Counted from the first letter of the stretch, positions 52,843-62,640 are shown. The stretch: 64,000 bases of DNA from Serratia bockelmannii (GCF_008011855.1 NZ_VOUX01000033.1:124001-188000), one strand, 5' to 3'. Made by a program: numbers and translations. The notes: generated by a model not told the origin, from the letters alone.

Positions 52843-54309
52843 ATGGAGTCGTTCGAACTTTACATTGATGGCCGATTTGATGGCGGATCGGCGACCTTCG
52901 CCTCGCTCAATCCGGCGACCGGTGAACCCTGGGCGCAGGTGGCGGAAGCGCGCACCCAGGATGTGGATCGCGCCGTTGCGGCGGCGCACCGGGCATTTCA
53001 GGGGGCCGAATGGCGCGACATGACCGCCGGCGCGCGCGGCAAGCTGTTATTGCGGCTGGCCGACTTGCTTGAGCAGCACGCCCCCGAGCTGGCGCGGCTG
53101 GAGACGCTGGATACCGGCAAGATCATCCGGGAAACCCGGGCGCAGATCGCCTATGTGGCGGAGTACTACCGGTACTACGCCGGCCTGGCCGACAAGATGG
53201 AAGGCAGCGTGCTGGCGATCGACAAACCCGACATGGAAACCTGGGTTCGACGCGAACCTATTGGGGTGGTGGCGGCGATCGTGCCCTGGAACAGCCAGCT
53301 GTTTCTCGCGGCGGTGAAAATCGGCCCGGCGATCGCCGCCGGCTGCACGCTGGTGGTCAAGGCGGCGGAAACTGCGCCTGTGCCACTGCTGGCGTTCGCC
53401 AAACTGATAGACGAGGCCGGCTTTCCACGCGGCGTGTGCAATGTGATCACCGGATTTGCCGCCGACTGCGGCGCGGTGCTGACGGCGCATCCGCAGGTAG
53501 ACCACATCGCTTTTACCGGCGGCGCGGAAACCGCGAAGCACATCGTTCGCGGCAGTGCGGAAAATCTCGCCAGCACCTCGCTGGAGCTGGGCGGGAAATC
53601 GCCGTTTATCGTCTTCGACGACGCGGATCTGACCAGCGCGGCGAATGCGCAGGTGGCGGCTATTTTCGCTGCGTCGGGCCAGAGCTGCGTGGCCGGTTCG
53701 CGGCTGCTGGTGGCGGAAAGCATCAAAGACGCGTTTTTGGCCCGGCTGACGGAGAAGATACGCAGCATTCGCATCGGGCCGCCGGATCGCCCAGACACTC
53801 AGTTCGGGCCGCTTTGCACCCGGCAGCAGCAAGAGCGGATCGCCGCCATCGTCAGCCGCTCGCTGGAGCAGGGGGCGAAACTGGTGATTGGCCATGCGGC
53901 GATCGCTTCACCAGGCTTTTACTACCCGCCGACGATCGTCGATTGCAGCGCGCAACCCGACGCCGAGTGCGTGAAGCAAGAGCTGTTCGGCCCGGTGCTG
54001 TCGGTGTTGACCTTCAGGGACGAAGCGGAAGCCATTCAGCTCGCCAATGATTCTGCCTATGGCCTGGCGGCCGGTATTTTCACGCAGAATCTGACGCGCG
54101 CGCACCGGGTGACCCGTCGCCTGCGGGTGGGCGTGGTGTGGCTCAATACCTATCGAGCGGTATCGCCGCTGGCGCCGTTCGGCGGTTACGGCAAGTCGGG
54201 GTTTGGCCGCGAGGGCGGGATTGACGCCGCGCTGGAATACACCACCAGCAAGACGGTATGGCTGCGCACCAGTGACGATCCGATAGACGATCCCTTCGTC
54301 ATGCGCTGA
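52843..54309 (+). CDS. Aldehyde dehydrogenase
   Basis: 488 residues of the ALDH superfamily. Catalytic Cys282 lies in SGQSCVAGS, base Glu248 in LELGGKSP, with VPWNSQLFLAAVKIGPAIAAG for cofactor binding. It ends normally. It belongs to the betaine/hydroxymuconic-semialdehyde-like group. In the operon it likely oxidises the aldehyde released after ring opening by the LLM monooxygenase. Eleven bases follow the monooxygenase stop. Confidence 0.92.
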   Translation: MESFELYIDGRFDGGSATFASLNPATGEPWAQVAEARTQDVDRAVAAAHRAFQGAEWRDMTAGARGKLLLRLADLLEQHAPELARLETLDTGKIIRETRAQIAYVAEYYRYYAGLADKMEGSVLAIDKPDMETWVRREPIGVVAAIVPWNSQLFLAAVKIGPAIAAGCTLVVKAAETAPVPLLAFAKLIDEAGFPRGVCNVITGFAADCGAVLTAHPQVDHIAFTGGAETAKHIVRGSAENLASTSLELGGKSPFIVFDDADLTSAANAQVAAIFAASGQSCVAGSRLLVAESIKDAFLARLTEKIRSIRIGPPDRPDTQFGPLCTRQQQERIAAIVSRSLEQGAKLVIGHAAIASPGFYYPPTIVDCSAQPDAECVKQELFGPVLSVLTFRDEAEAIQLANDSAYGLAAGIFTQNLTRAHRVTRRLRVGVVWLNTYRAVSPLAPFGGYGKSGFGREGGIDAALEYTTSKTVWLRTSDDPIDDPFVMR

Positions 54310-54322
54310 GCCAGCGCAATCA

Positions 54323-54392
54323 GGCGCGATCTCGGATCGCGCCGGCAACCCAGTTTTCATCGCGTTGAAACCGGCGACCGCAATGTCGCCGG
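54323..54392 (+). repeat. Two consecutive hairpins between dehydrogenase and transporter genes
   Basis: Stem 1: GGCGCGATC/GATCGCGCC (54323-54343, 3-base loop). Stem 2: CCGGCGAC/GTCGCCGG (54371-54392, 6-base loop). A run of six T lies about 17 bases after stem 2. They probably damp or process transcription into the transporter gene. Confidence 0.55.
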
Positions 54393-54470
54393 GGCAAACG
54401 CACGCTTTTTTCGACGTATTGGCACCCTACACGCTGTAAAAAATAATAATCCAGGTTAACCGGGGGATAT

Positions 54471-55856
54471 ATGAATTCTCAGCCAGAGCAGACCGCGTTT
54501 ATTGAAGACAAGTCGATCGATTTTGTTCCCGCCGGGGAGCGTCATGGCCATGCCCGCAGCCTGTTCACCCTGTGGTTTTGCACCAACATTGCGCCGCTGG
54601 CGGTCGTGACCGGGGCCATCTCCACGCAGACGTTTCATCTCGATATTCTCTCGGCGCTGAGCGCGATTATCGCCGGCCACCTGTTCGGCGGCATTTTTCT
54701 GGCGCTGACCTCGGCCCAGGGGCCGCAGGTCGGGATACCGCAAATGGTGCAGAGTCGGGCGCAGTTCGGCCGCTATGGGTCGCTGTTGGTGATCGTGTTC
54801 GCCACGGTGATCTATCTGGGATTCTTCATTTCTAACATCACGCTCTCGGGCAAGGTCATCCATAACGTCATCCCGTCATTGAACATGGGCGCGGCGACGG
54901 TGATTGGCGCGGTGCTGGCGACGCTGATCGGGGTGGTGGGCTACCGTTTCATCCATAAGATCAACAAAATCGGCGCCTGGGTGATGGGCAGCGCGTTGAT
55001 CCTCGGGCTGGTATTGATGTTTTCTCAACCGCTGCCGGCGGATTTTTGGCTGCGGGGATCGTTCAGCATTGCCGGTTGGTTCGCCACGTTCTGCATCGGC
55101 GCCGTCTGGCAAATCAGCTTCTCGCCCTACACGTCAGACTATTCGCGCTACCTGCCGGCGGAAGTCGGCATTGCCAAACCGTTCCTGTATACCTACTTCG
55201 GCGCCTGCAGCGGCACCATTTTGGCCTTTGTGTTCGGCATGGTGGCGGTCAATCTGGTCGCCGGCAGCGATGATGTCATGGAGGCGGTGCGTCAGGCGAC
55301 GGGAGGGTTGGGGCCGGTGCTGATGGTGCTGTTTCTGATCAACATCATCTGCCATAACTCGATGAATTTGTACGGTGCGGTGCTCTCGTTGATTACCGCC
55401 GTACAAACCTTCTTGCCGCAGTGGATGCCGAATGCGCGTATACGTACGCTGTTCTCGACATTGATTCTGCTGGGATCGGTATGGGTGGCGTTGGTCGCCT
55501 CGGCCAACTTTGTACATCTGTTCCTGAACCTGATCTTTGCCTTGATCTCGGTGCTGATCCCGTGGTGCATGATCAACCTGATCGATTTTTACCTGCTTAA
55601 CCGCCAACGCTATGACATTTCGGCCATTTTCAGCGCCGACGGCGGGCGCTATGGCCTGCTTAACACCCGCGCGCTCGGCGTTTATTTCGGCGGTATTGCG
55701 GTGCAGGTGCCTTTTGTTGAGAACGCGTTCTTCTCCGGCCCTTACGCCAATCTGATCCCGGGCGCAGACATTTCCTGGGTGATCAGCATGGTGCTGACCG
55801 GTATCGCATACCCATTGTGTTGTTCACGACGGGCTAACTGGGCAGTGCAGCTTTAA
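54471..55856 (+). CDS. NCS1 family nucleobase/cytosine-type permease
   Basis: 461 residues with about twelve membrane segments. HARSLFTLWFCTNIAPLAVVTGAI and QFGRYGSLLVIVF match the cytosine/allantoin/hydantoin permease family, as does SPYTSDYSRYLP. Family substrates are ring nitrogen compounds taken up by sodium or proton symport, which suits a ring-opening operon. It is 161 bases after the dehydrogenase gene with hairpins between, and its stop overlaps convergent pqqF by 4 bases. Confidence 0.9.
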   Translation: MNSQPEQTAFIEDKSIDFVPAGERHGHARSLFTLWFCTNIAPLAVVTGAISTQTFHLDILSALSAIIAGHLFGGIFLALTSAQGPQVGIPQMVQSRAQFGRYGSLLVIVFATVIYLGFFISNITLSGKVIHNVIPSLNMGAATVIGAVLATLIGVVGYRFIHKINKIGAWVMGSALILGLVLMFSQPLPADFWLRGSFSIAGWFATFCIGAVWQISFSPYTSDYSRYLPAEVGIAKPFLYTYFGACSGTILAFVFGMVAVNLVAGSDDVMEAVRQATGGLGPVLMVLFLINIICHNSMNLYGAVLSLITAVQTFLPQWMPNARIRTLFSTLILLGSVWVALVASANFVHLFLNLIFALISVLIPWCMINLIDFYLLNRQRYDISAIFSADGGRYGLLNTRALGVYFGGIAVQVPFVENAFFSGPYANLIPGADISWVISMVLTGIAYPLCCSRRANWAVQL

Positions 55857-58174
55857 ATGTCATCGCCCTGGAAAAGCCGCTGCTGCCAGTGCAACAGTTG
55901 GGTCAGCGTGACTGGCGCCGCGTCAGCCATGGCCACGCGATTTTCCAACGCAATTTCTCGGGCGCGCTGCAACGATTCGATGCTGAGGCGCTGCAAGTTT
56001 TGTTGCGTCGCCTGTTGTATTTGCGCCAGTTCACCCGAGCTAACGTGCGGCAACTCATGACGCATCTGCAATAAGAATTCGTCGGTTAACTGCCTCAGCT
56101 GTTCAACGGTGAACGTCGGGGATTGCAGCGCGAACAGCAGGCCTTCGGCATCGGCGCAGCGGTGGAAGGCGCATTGCACCACGTAACCCACGTTGCGTTC
56201 CACGCGCAGCCGCTGAAAATAGCGCGGCGCGTAAAGCTGGGCCAGCACGCGCAGCGCCCAACGGCCTTCGGCTTCATCGTTTTGCAGCGGGTAAAACTGC
56301 AGTAAGGCACTTTCGGCGCCGCTTTCCGTCAGCGTGATGGGGCAATGATGTTGATGTGTCGGCAGCGGCGGCTCCGCGGCCACGAAATAGGGGAAGTCGT
56401 ACAGCAGGTGCGACAGCTGCCGTTTTAACTCGCCATCGCCGCCGATCAAGGTGGCATGCCATTGTGCTGCTTCGGTTGGCGCACTGAGCGCCGCCGGCAA
56501 TTGAGCTAACAGGCGGCGAATGGCGATATCGCTTTGTTCTTTCAGCTGCGTATGGCGCAGGTTTCTCGCCGCTTCGCTGAGAACGGTCGGCGGCAACACC
56601 GCCAGCGCTCGGTTCACCTCACTCAGCCCGTGGCAGATCAGCGCGTGGCTGCCCGCCAGTTGCAGCAGCCACACGCCCTGATGGCGCTCGAAGCTCAAAT
56701 GTCCCTCCCGATGCGCCAGTTCTGCCGCCCCGGTGCGCAGCGCCGCCTGTAAGCCGTAGGCCTGTCCATCGCTGAAGCGGCTCGACGGCGCCGGCCGCAG
56801 CAGCAGCACAGGCTGCGCTTCGCCGGGGAGCAGATGCCGCAGCGGCGCCAGGCCGGAAGGCAAGGTCGGACTAAGCAGCGCCGCCGAGGTGGCGAAAAAG
56901 CGGAAAGGTTCCGCGGCAGACGTCAGCGCGGCGCTGGCGAAGAGGCCAAGCGCCAGCGGCAGCCCTTGAATTTCACGGGTTTCGCCGTGGCCATCAGGCC
57001 GCACGGCCAGGCGACGGCGCGGCGCGCTAATCAGCGCCGCAATATGCCGCGGCCAATCGTCGTTCGACTTCACCGGCGGTAGCCCAAGCGCTCTGGCCCG
57101 CAGCTGATCGAGCGGCGCCAAACGGTGGAAATCGCGATTTGCCAGCCGCTCGTAATGCGCAAGCTGAGCCGGTGTCAGCACCTGCAGCGCCTGTAGCCAC
57201 GCCAGCAGGGCGCTTTCGATGTGGGCAGCTTCAGCGGCTGAACCGTGATTAACGGTAAAGATAAAACTCAGCAGGGCGTTGTTCTCACTGCAGCGCGAAT
57301 AATCCAGCCGAACGGCGTCACACCACGCCTGAGCGCGCAGCCGCGCCAGCAGCCCGCCGGGGGCTTCGTCCAACAGCAGGCGCTCCAGCCGCCGCAGCCA
57401 ACCGCGTGAATGGGAACGCGACAGGGCAAACACCAGCCTCAGCTGCGGCGTGCCGGGAAGAGACAGGGTGTAATCTTTCGCGGCGGTCAGCGACGGTGAG
57501 GCTTCGTGCGGTATGGCGCTGCCCGATGGCAAGCGGCTGCCGTAGCGCTGTGCCAGCGCATGCAGCTGCGCCAGCGATTGCGGGCCTTGCAGCCACAGCG
57601 TCATGTTTGGCGCGCGAAAATAGCACTGGTGAAACTGCCGCAGCGCCTGCTGCAACGCGGAAATGTCGTTGCCGAAAGCGGCGCGGCTGCCGATATGAAA
57701 GCGATGCATTGCACCAAGGCCGCCGAACATCTGCCGCTGCGCCGCTTCGCAGCGGGTTTCTACCTCGGCGCGCAGCAGGCGGTATTCGGCGTCGATGACC
57801 TCGATCTCCTGCTCAATCGCCTCGGTCGCCAGCTGTGGGGCGGCGAGCATATCGCTTAGCCGCGCCAACCCCTGCGCCAAATGTTCGGTGCCCACCTCGA
57901 AGAAAAACGCGGTTTGCGTAGCCTGGGTGGTGGCGTTCAGTCGGCCAGTGACCGACGGTACCCAGCTCATCAGGCCCTCTTGCGCGCTGAAGTTCGCGCT
58001 GCCGCGAAACAACATATGCTCCAGCAGGTGCGCCAGGCCCGGCCAGGCGACGGGCGCCTGAAAACTGCCCGCCTCAATGCGCACCAGCGCGGCGGCGCAG
58101 CCGACAGCAGGGTCGCTTATCGCCTTGACGGCCAAACCGTTCTCGAGCTGCCAAGAGGCGCCGGCGAGTGCCAT
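55853..58174 (-). CDS. pqqF: PqqF, M16 peptidase of PQQ biosynthesis
   Basis: 773 residues from ATG 58174, 2 bases after the pqqE stop. The inverted zinc motif H49-L-L-E-H53 sits in WPGLAHLLEHMLF, with the third ligand in the EVIDAEYRLLRAEVE helix. M16 enzymes of this type, with PqqG elsewhere in some bacteria, release the crosslinked Glu-Tyr from PqqA. The C-terminal half is the usual inactive M16 repeat. Position at the end of pqqABCDEF matches Klebsiella. Confidence 0.93.
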   Translation of the reverse strand: MALAGASWQLENGLAVKAISDPAVGCAAALVRIEAGSFQAPVAWPGLAHLLEHMLFRGSANFSAQEGLMSWVPSVTGRLNATTQATQTAFFFEVGTEHLAQGLARLSDMLAAPQLATEAIEQEIEVIDAEYRLLRAEVETRCEAAQRQMFGGLGAMHRFHIGSRAAFGNDISALQQALRQFHQCYFRAPNMTLWLQGPQSLAQLHALAQRYGSRLPSGSAIPHEASPSLTAAKDYTLSLPGTPQLRLVFALSRSHSRGWLRRLERLLLDEAPGGLLARLRAQAWCDAVRLDYSRCSENNALLSFIFTVNHGSAAEAAHIESALLAWLQALQVLTPAQLAHYERLANRDFHRLAPLDQLRARALGLPPVKSNDDWPRHIAALISAPRRRLAVRPDGHGETREIQGLPLALGLFASAALTSAAEPFRFFATSAALLSPTLPSGLAPLRHLLPGEAQPVLLLRPAPSSRFSDGQAYGLQAALRTGAAELAHREGHLSFERHQGVWLLQLAGSHALICHGLSEVNRALAVLPPTVLSEAARNLRHTQLKEQSDIAIRRLLAQLPAALSAPTEAAQWHATLIGGDGELKRQLSHLLYDFPYFVAAEPPLPTHQHHCPITLTESGAESALLQFYPLQNDEAEGRWALRVLAQLYAPRYFQRLRVERNVGYVVQCAFHRCADAEGLLFALQSPTFTVEQLRQLTDEFLLQMRHELPHVSSGELAQIQQATQQNLQRLSIESLQRAREIALENRVAMADAAPVTLTQLLHWQQRLFQGDDI

Positions 58175-58176
58175 CG

Positions 58177-59313
58177 TCAACCCTTGAAGATCAGACGGGA
58201 GTTGGTCTGATTGCGAAAACGCAGCTGATCGATACCGATCTGCGAACGGTTCGCCGCTTCCCGCGCCGCCAGAATGGTGCCGTGGTGCGGCGATTTGCCG
58301 CACACCGGGTCGGCGTTGTCGGCGTTGCCGGTTAGCATGAACGCCTGACAGCGGCAGCCGCCGTAGTCTTGCTCTTTCTCCGAGCAGGAACGGCAGGGCT
58401 CCGGCATCCAGTCATAGCCGCGATAGCGGTTAAAACCGAACGAGTGGTACCAGATATGCTGCAGATCGTGCTCCAGCACCGACGGGAAGGCGATCGGTAA
58501 CTGACGGGCGCTGTGACAGGGTAACGCCATGCCTTCCGGCGTCACGCTCATGAAGATGGCGCCCCAGCCACCCATGCAGCCTTTGGGGCGCTCCTCGTAG
58601 TAGTCCGGCGTGACGAACAGCAGGTTGGCCAGCTTGCCGTCGGCGGCCATGCGTTCGCGGTAGCGTTTCACCACGGTTTCCGCATCGGCGATCTGTTCGC
58701 GGGTCGGCAGCAGGCCTTCACGGTTCAGGTGCGCCCAGCCGTAGAACTGGCAGGTCGCCAGCTCGACGTCGTCGGCGTCCAGCTGGATCGCCAGTTCGAT
58801 AATGCGGTCGATCTGGCCGATATTATGGCGATGCAGCACGAAGTTGAGCACCATCGGATAGCCGAGCGCCTTGACCGCCTTGGCCATGGTCAACTTCTGC
58901 TGAAATGCTTTGGCGGAGCCCGCCAGCGCGGCGTTCAACGTTTCATCGCTGGCCTGAAAACTGATCTGAATGTGATCCAGCCCGGCGTCGGCGAAGGTCT
59001 GCAGCTTTTTCTCGGTCAGGCCGATGCCGGAGGTGATCAGGTTGGTGTAAAACCCGAGATCGCGGGCGGCGGCGATCAGCTCGGGCAGGTCTTTACGCAC
59101 CAGCGGCTCGCCGCCGGAGAAGCCGAGCTGCACGCTGCCCATCGCCCGCGCTTGGCGAAACACCTCGATCCACTGCGCGGTGGTCAGCTCTTTTTCCTGC
59201 GTGGCAAAATCGAGCGGGTTAGAGCAATAGGGGCACTGCAGCGGGCAGCGGTAGGTCAGCTCCGCCAGCAGCCAGAGCGGCGGATTCACCGCCGGCGCAC
59301 GTGGTTCAGTCAC
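58177..59313 (-). CDS. pqqE: PqqE, radical SAM enzyme that crosslinks PqqA
   Basis: 378 residues. The radical SAM cluster motif is C23-x3-C27-x2-C30 in [14 protein letters not shown]-terminal SPASM cysteines ([17 protein letters not shown]) hold the auxiliary clusters. It forms the C-C bond between Glu and Tyr of PqqA, with PqqD as peptide chaperone. It overlaps pqqD by 8 bases. Confidence 0.97.
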   Translation of the reverse strand: MTEPRAPAVNPPLWLLAELTYRCPLQCPYCSNPLDFATQEKELTTAQWIEVFRQARAMGSVQLGFSGGEPLVRKDLPELIAAARDLGFYTNLITSGIGLTEKKLQTFADAGLDHIQISFQASDETLNAALAGSAKAFQQKLTMAKAVKALGYPMVLNFVLHRHNIGQIDRIIELAIQLDADDVELATCQFYGWAHLNREGLLPTREQIADAETVVKRYRERMAADGKLANLLFVTPDYYEERPKGCMGGWGAIFMSVTPEGMALPCHSARQLPIAFPSVLEHDLQHIWYHSFGFNRYRGYDWMPEPCRSCSEKEQDYGGCRCQAFMLTGNADNADPVCGKSPHHGTILAAREAANRSQIGIDQLRFRNQTNSRLIFKG

Positions 59314-59584
59314 GGAAGGTCACCCATTTTTGTTCGTAGGCGCGCTGGAAAAATTCCAGCACGTCGTCCGCTAACCCTTCGGCGCCGGGGAAGCGGGCGT
59401 TCAACTGGGCGATGATGCCGTTCAGCGTAGTGTGGCCGTCGACCAGTTGCAAAATGGCGGCGGCGCTGTCGTTCAGCTTGGCCATGCCTTCCGGGTAGAG
59501 GATCACATGGCTGTTTTGCACCTGCTCCCATTGCAGGCGGTAACCGCGGCGGAAGACTGGGGTGTGTTCAGGGTTCAGCGTCAT
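59306..59584 (-). CDS. pqqD: PqqD, PqqA-binding chaperone
   Basis: 92 residues from ATG 59584, which overlaps the pqqC stop by one base; the longer open frame to 59686 lies inside pqq[36 protein letters not shown] is the winged-helix peptide-binding core. It presents PqqA to PqqE. Confidence 0.95.
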   Translation of the reverse strand: MTLNPEHTPVFRRGYRLQWEQVQNSHVILYPEGMAKLNDSAAAILQLVDGHTTLNGIIAQLNARFPGAEGLADDVLEFFQRAYEQKWVTFRD

Positions 59585-60339
59585 TACACCAGCCTCTGGT
59601 TGTGCCATACCCGCGCGGCGGTCACGCTGTGGTAAGGTGGGCGGTTCAGGGTGTAGGCCATGCTCATGGCGTCCAGCATGCTCCACAGAATGTCCAGCTT
59701 GAACTGCAGGATCTCCAGCATGCGCTGCTGCTTTTCAACGGTGTCGCAATAGTCCAGCGCCAGCGCCAGGCCGTGTTCCACATCGCGGTTGGCCTGGCCG
59801 AGGCGGCTGCGGAAATAGTCGTAGCCGGCGGCGTCGATCCACGGGTAGTGCTGCGGCCAGCTGTCGAGGCGCGATTGGTGAATTTGCGGCGCGAACAGTT
59901 CGGTCAGCGAGCTGCAGGCCGCTTCCTGCCAGCAAGCGCGGCGCGCGAAATTGACATAGGCGTCCACCGCGAAGCGCACGCCCGGCAGTACCCGCTCTTC
60001 AGAGAGCAAAGTGTCGCGCTGCAGCCCAACGGCTTCGCCCAGGCGCAGCCAGGCCTCGATGCCGCCTTCGCTGCCGCCGTAACCGTCGTGATCCAGAATG
60101 CGCTGCACCCATTTGCGGCGTGTTTCCGGCTGCGGGCAGTTGGCCATGATCGCCGCATCCTTAATCGGAATGCTGGTCTGGTAGTAGAACCGGTTGGCCA
60201 CCCAGCCCTGGATCTGCTCGCGGGTCGCTTCGCCGTTGTGCATCGCGATGTGGTACGGGTGGTGGATATGGTAATAAGCGCCTTTGGCGCGCAGCGCCGC
60301 TTCAAACGCCTGTGGGTCAAGGGGGAGTGGTTGCGTCAT
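59584..60339 (-). CDS. pqqC: PqqC, PQQ synthase
   Basis: 251 residues, the standard length. All-helical fold with [36 protein letters not shown] near the N-terminus. It performs the last, cofactor-free oxidation and ring closure to PQQ. Nine bases after pqqB. Confidence 0.97.
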   Translation of the reverse strand: MTQPLPLDPQAFEAALRAKGAYYHIHHPYHIAMHNGEATREQIQGWVANRFYYQTSIPIKDAAIMANCPQPETRRKWVQRILDHDGYGGSEGGIEAWLRLGEAVGLQRDTLLSEERVLPGVRFAVDAYVNFARRACWQEAACSSLTELFAPQIHQSRLDSWPQHYPWIDAAGYDYFRSRLGQANRDVEHGLALALDYCDTVEKQQRMLEILQFKLDILWSMLDAMSMAYTLNRPPYHSVTAARVWHNQRLV

Positions 60340-60348
60340 GGCGGTTCC

Positions 60349-61260
60349 CTACAGTTCGATATTCATGCCGTCCCAGCTCACTTCAATGCCGGCGGCGGTC
60401 AGGCTTTGTCGCTCTACCGAGTCTTCATTGAGGATAGGGTTGGTATTGTTAATGTGGATCAGGATTTTGCGCCTGGCGGGCAAGGTGGCGAGCAGGGCCG
60501 CCAGCCCATGTTCTTCCGCCAGCGCCAGATGCCCCATGTCCTTGCCGGTATTGCGGCCCACGCCGGCGTTGGCCAGCTCGTTGTCGCGCCACAGCGTGCC
60601 GTCGATCAGCAGGCAGTCCGCGCGGCGCAGCCACGGCATCAGCGCCTCGTCCGGCTCACCCAGGCCCGGTGCGTACAGCAGCCCGACCCCGCGTGCGGTA
60701 TCTTCGATAAACAGCGCCACGTTGTGGCCCGGCAGCGGACGATCGCGGTACGGCGAATAGGGCGGCGCGTTGCTGAGCAGCGGAATGGCGGTAAAGCGCA
60801 CGGTCGGACAGACCGCCGTGTGGAACGGTTCGCCGGGCGTCACCGGGTGGTGAATCAGCCCGCCGTTCCAGTGGGAGAGCATGGGAAACACCGGGAAGCC
60901 GGTGCTGAGATCGTCATGTACTTCAGGCGTGCACCAGACCTGGTGCGGACAGCCCTCACGCAAATTGAGTAAGCCCGCGCTGTGATCGATCTGGCTGTCG
61001 GTCAGCACGATCGCGCCGATGCCGGTGCCACGCAGCACGTCGGGGTTATTCAATGCGGGCGAGGCCAACAGTTGATGGCAAATGTCCGGGGAAACGTTGC
61101 ACAGCACCCAGTTTTTACCGTCGTCGCTGATAGCGATGGAAGACTGCGTGCGGCGCGTGGCGCTGATGCTGTGGTCGCGAACGCCCCGACAGTTGTCGCA
61201 GTTGCAATTCCACTGGGGAAAGCCGCCGCCCGCCGCCGAGCCGAGAACTTTTATCTGCAT
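60349..61260 (-). CDS. pqqB: PqqB, metallo-beta-lactamase-fold hydroxylase
   Basis: 303 residues. [21 protein letters not shown] at the N-terminus is the family's cysteine-rich opening, and [18 protein letters not shown] holds the altered metal site. It is needed for oxidation of the Glu-Tyr precursor. It starts 58 bases after pqqA, with an attenuator hairpin between. Confidence 0.96.
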   Translation of the reverse strand: MQIKVLGSAAGGGFPQWNCNCDNCRGVRDHSISATRRTQSSIAISDDGKNWVLCNVSPDICHQLLASPALNNPDVLRGTGIGAIVLTDSQIDHSAGLLNLREGCPHQVWCTPEVHDDLSTGFPVFPMLSHWNGGLIHHPVTPGEPFHTAVCPTVRFTAIPLLSNAPPYSPYRDRPLPGHNVALFIEDTARGVGLLYAPGLGEPDEALMPWLRRADCLLIDGTLWRDNELANAGVGRNTGKDMGHLALAEEHGLAALLATLPARRKILIHINNTNPILNEDSVERQSLTAAGIEVSWDGMNIEL

Positions 61261-61289
61261 GTCTAAACCAGAAAGAGAGGGAAAGAAAT

Positions 61290-61308
61290 GCCCGCGCGAA
61301 GGGCGGGC
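61290..61308 (-). terminator. Attenuator hairpin between pqqA and pqqB
   Basis: Stem GCCCGC/GCGGGC (61303-61308 with 61290-61295) and a 7-base loop, followed on the minus strand by ATTTCTTT. It lies just after pqqA and would give more pqqA than pqqBCDEF transcript, fitting the role of PqqA as a consumed substrate. Confidence 0.6.
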
Positions 61309-61318
61309 AGACGGGCGA

Positions 61319-61396
61319 TTAACGGTTGGAAATGTACAGCGTTACTTCCAGCCCCAGACGCAAGTCAACAAACTCAGGTTTAGTCCAGGTAGTCAT
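61319..61396 (-). CDS. pqqA: PqqA, precursor peptide of PQQ
   Basis: 25 residues. It ends in the conserved [12 protein letters not shown], with the crosslinked residues Glu17 and Tyr21 spaced E-x3-Y. AAGGAG lies 7 bases upstream of the ATG. It is the ribosomal substrate that PqqE, PqqF, PqqB and PqqC turn into the cofactor. Confidence 0.97.
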   Translation of the reverse strand: MTTWTKPEFVDLRLGLEVTLYISNR

Positions 61397-61474
61397 AGCG
61401 GTGCTCCTTAGCATGCATCGTAATATGTCGAACCCAATGAGAAACGTTCGCATTCGGCCGGCACAATGTTGGCG

Positions 61475-61496
61475 AAATGTGACGGAGATCGCAACC
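61475..61496 (-). promoter_or_regulatory. CRP-like site upstream of pqqA
   Basis: TGTGA-CGGAGA-TCGCA (61478-61493) matches 9 of 10 conserved CRP bases, flanked by AAA. It lies about 82-97 bases upstream of the pqqA ATG. It would link PQQ production to the carbon source. Inferred from sequence only. Confidence 0.45.
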
Positions 61497-61513
61497 TTTA
61501 AAGCGTAACCGGG

Positions 61514-62563
61514 TTATTCACCCCAGGTGGCGGCGAGCACGTTCAGCCAGTTGCGCCAGGTCAGCTTCTCCAGCAGCCGGTTATCGAACCCGGCCTGCGC
61601 CAGCGCTTGCGTCAGGCGCGGCAGGCCTGCGGCGTCCTCCAACGGTTGCGGTACGTTGACCCCGTCAAAATCAGAGCCAAACCCCACGCGATCTTCACCA
61701 AGTTTAGCGATCAAATACTCAACGTGTTTAACAATTTCTGTTAAGCCGGTCGTTGCACTGTCACGTTTACCGTCCGCCCGCAGGAAGGCGGTGCCGAAAT
61801 TGACGCCGACCATCCCGCCGCTCTGGGCGATGGCGTCCAGCTGCGCGTCGGTCAGGTTGCGTGGCTGCGGGCAGAGGGCATGGGCATTGGAGTGGGTAGC
61901 GACCAGCGGTGCGGTGCTCAACGCGGCGGTTTGCCAGAAGGCTTTCTCGTTCATGTGCGAGACGTCTATCATGATGCGGCGCTGATTGCAGGCACGGATC
62001 AGCGCCTCGCCGGCCGGCGTCAGGCCGGGGCCGGTATCAGGTGAGCCGGGGAACGACCCGCTGACGCCGGTACCAAAGGCGTTTGGCAGATTCCAGAATG
62101 GCCCGATGCTGCGCACGCCCAGCCGGTAGAAGGCCTCCAACTGCGTCAGTTCTGCATCGATCATGCCGGCGCCTTCGATATGCAGCACCGCGGCGATTTG
62201 CCGGTTGAGGCGGCACTGTTCTATTTCGGTGGCGGTGCGACAGATGCGCAGCTGCCCCTGAGAAGCCTGTTCCAGCTGCTGCAGGATGGCGATCTGCCGT
62301 TCGGCGATCGCCAGCGGATCGAAGGCGGCCTGCGCCTCGTCCTGCGTTTGATTACGCATCTGGGCGATATAGCTGACCGGAGGAATAAATACCGCGAACA
62401 GCCCGCCGAAAAATCCGCCGCGCCGCATGCGGGAGAAATCGAGGTGGCCCGGCGTGACGCGGGAATAAAAGGCGGCGACCGGATCGTCGTCATGCTGCAG
62501 CCACAGATTGAGCAGCAGGTCGTTATGGCCGTCGAAGACCGGCCAGAGAGGGGGAAGCGTCAT
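61514..62563 (-). CDS. Membrane dipeptidase-like M19 peptidase
   Basis: 349 residues. The renal-dipeptidase fold shows PVFDGHNDLLL (His-x-Asp metal ligands), LHIEGAGMID, MIDVSHMNEKAFW and GSDFDGVN. No signal peptide, so cytosolic in spite of the family name. It is 117 bases upstream of pqqA on the same strand; a role in handling the peptide by-products of PQQ synthesis is possible but unproven. Confidence 0.92.
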   Translation of the reverse strand: MTLPPLWPVFDGHNDLLLNLWLQHDDDPVAAFYSRVTPGHLDFSRMRRGGFFGGLFAVFIPPVSYIAQMRNQTQDEAQAAFDPLAIAERQIAILQQLEQASQGQLRICRTATEIEQCRLNRQIAAVLHIEGAGMIDAELTQLEAFYRLGVRSIGPFWNLPNAFGTGVSGSFPGSPDTGPGLTPAGEALIRACNQRRIMIDVSHMNEKAFWQTAALSTAPLVATHSNAHALCPQPRNLTDAQLDAIAQSGGMVGVNFGTAFLRADGKRDSATTGLTEIVKHVEYLIAKLGEDRVGFGSDFDGVNVPQPLEDAAGLPRLTQALAQAGFDNRLLEKLTWRNWLNVLAATWGE

Positions 62564-62603
62564 GGGCGTTTCACTGAGTCAGGCATCGTGAACGCTATGT
62601 TCT

Positions 62604-62640
62604 CCCATCGAGCGAGGGGGAACAACCCTCGCTCGATGGG
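62604..62640. repeat. 15-bp perfect inverted repeat
   Basis: CCCATCGAGCGAGGG (62604-62618) and CCCTCGCTCGATGGG (62626-62640) with a 7-base spacer. No T run on either side. It lies between the divergent dipeptidase and lipoprotein genes. The rest of the 62564-62976 gap is AT-rich promoter-like sequence without a gene. Confidence 0.6.
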
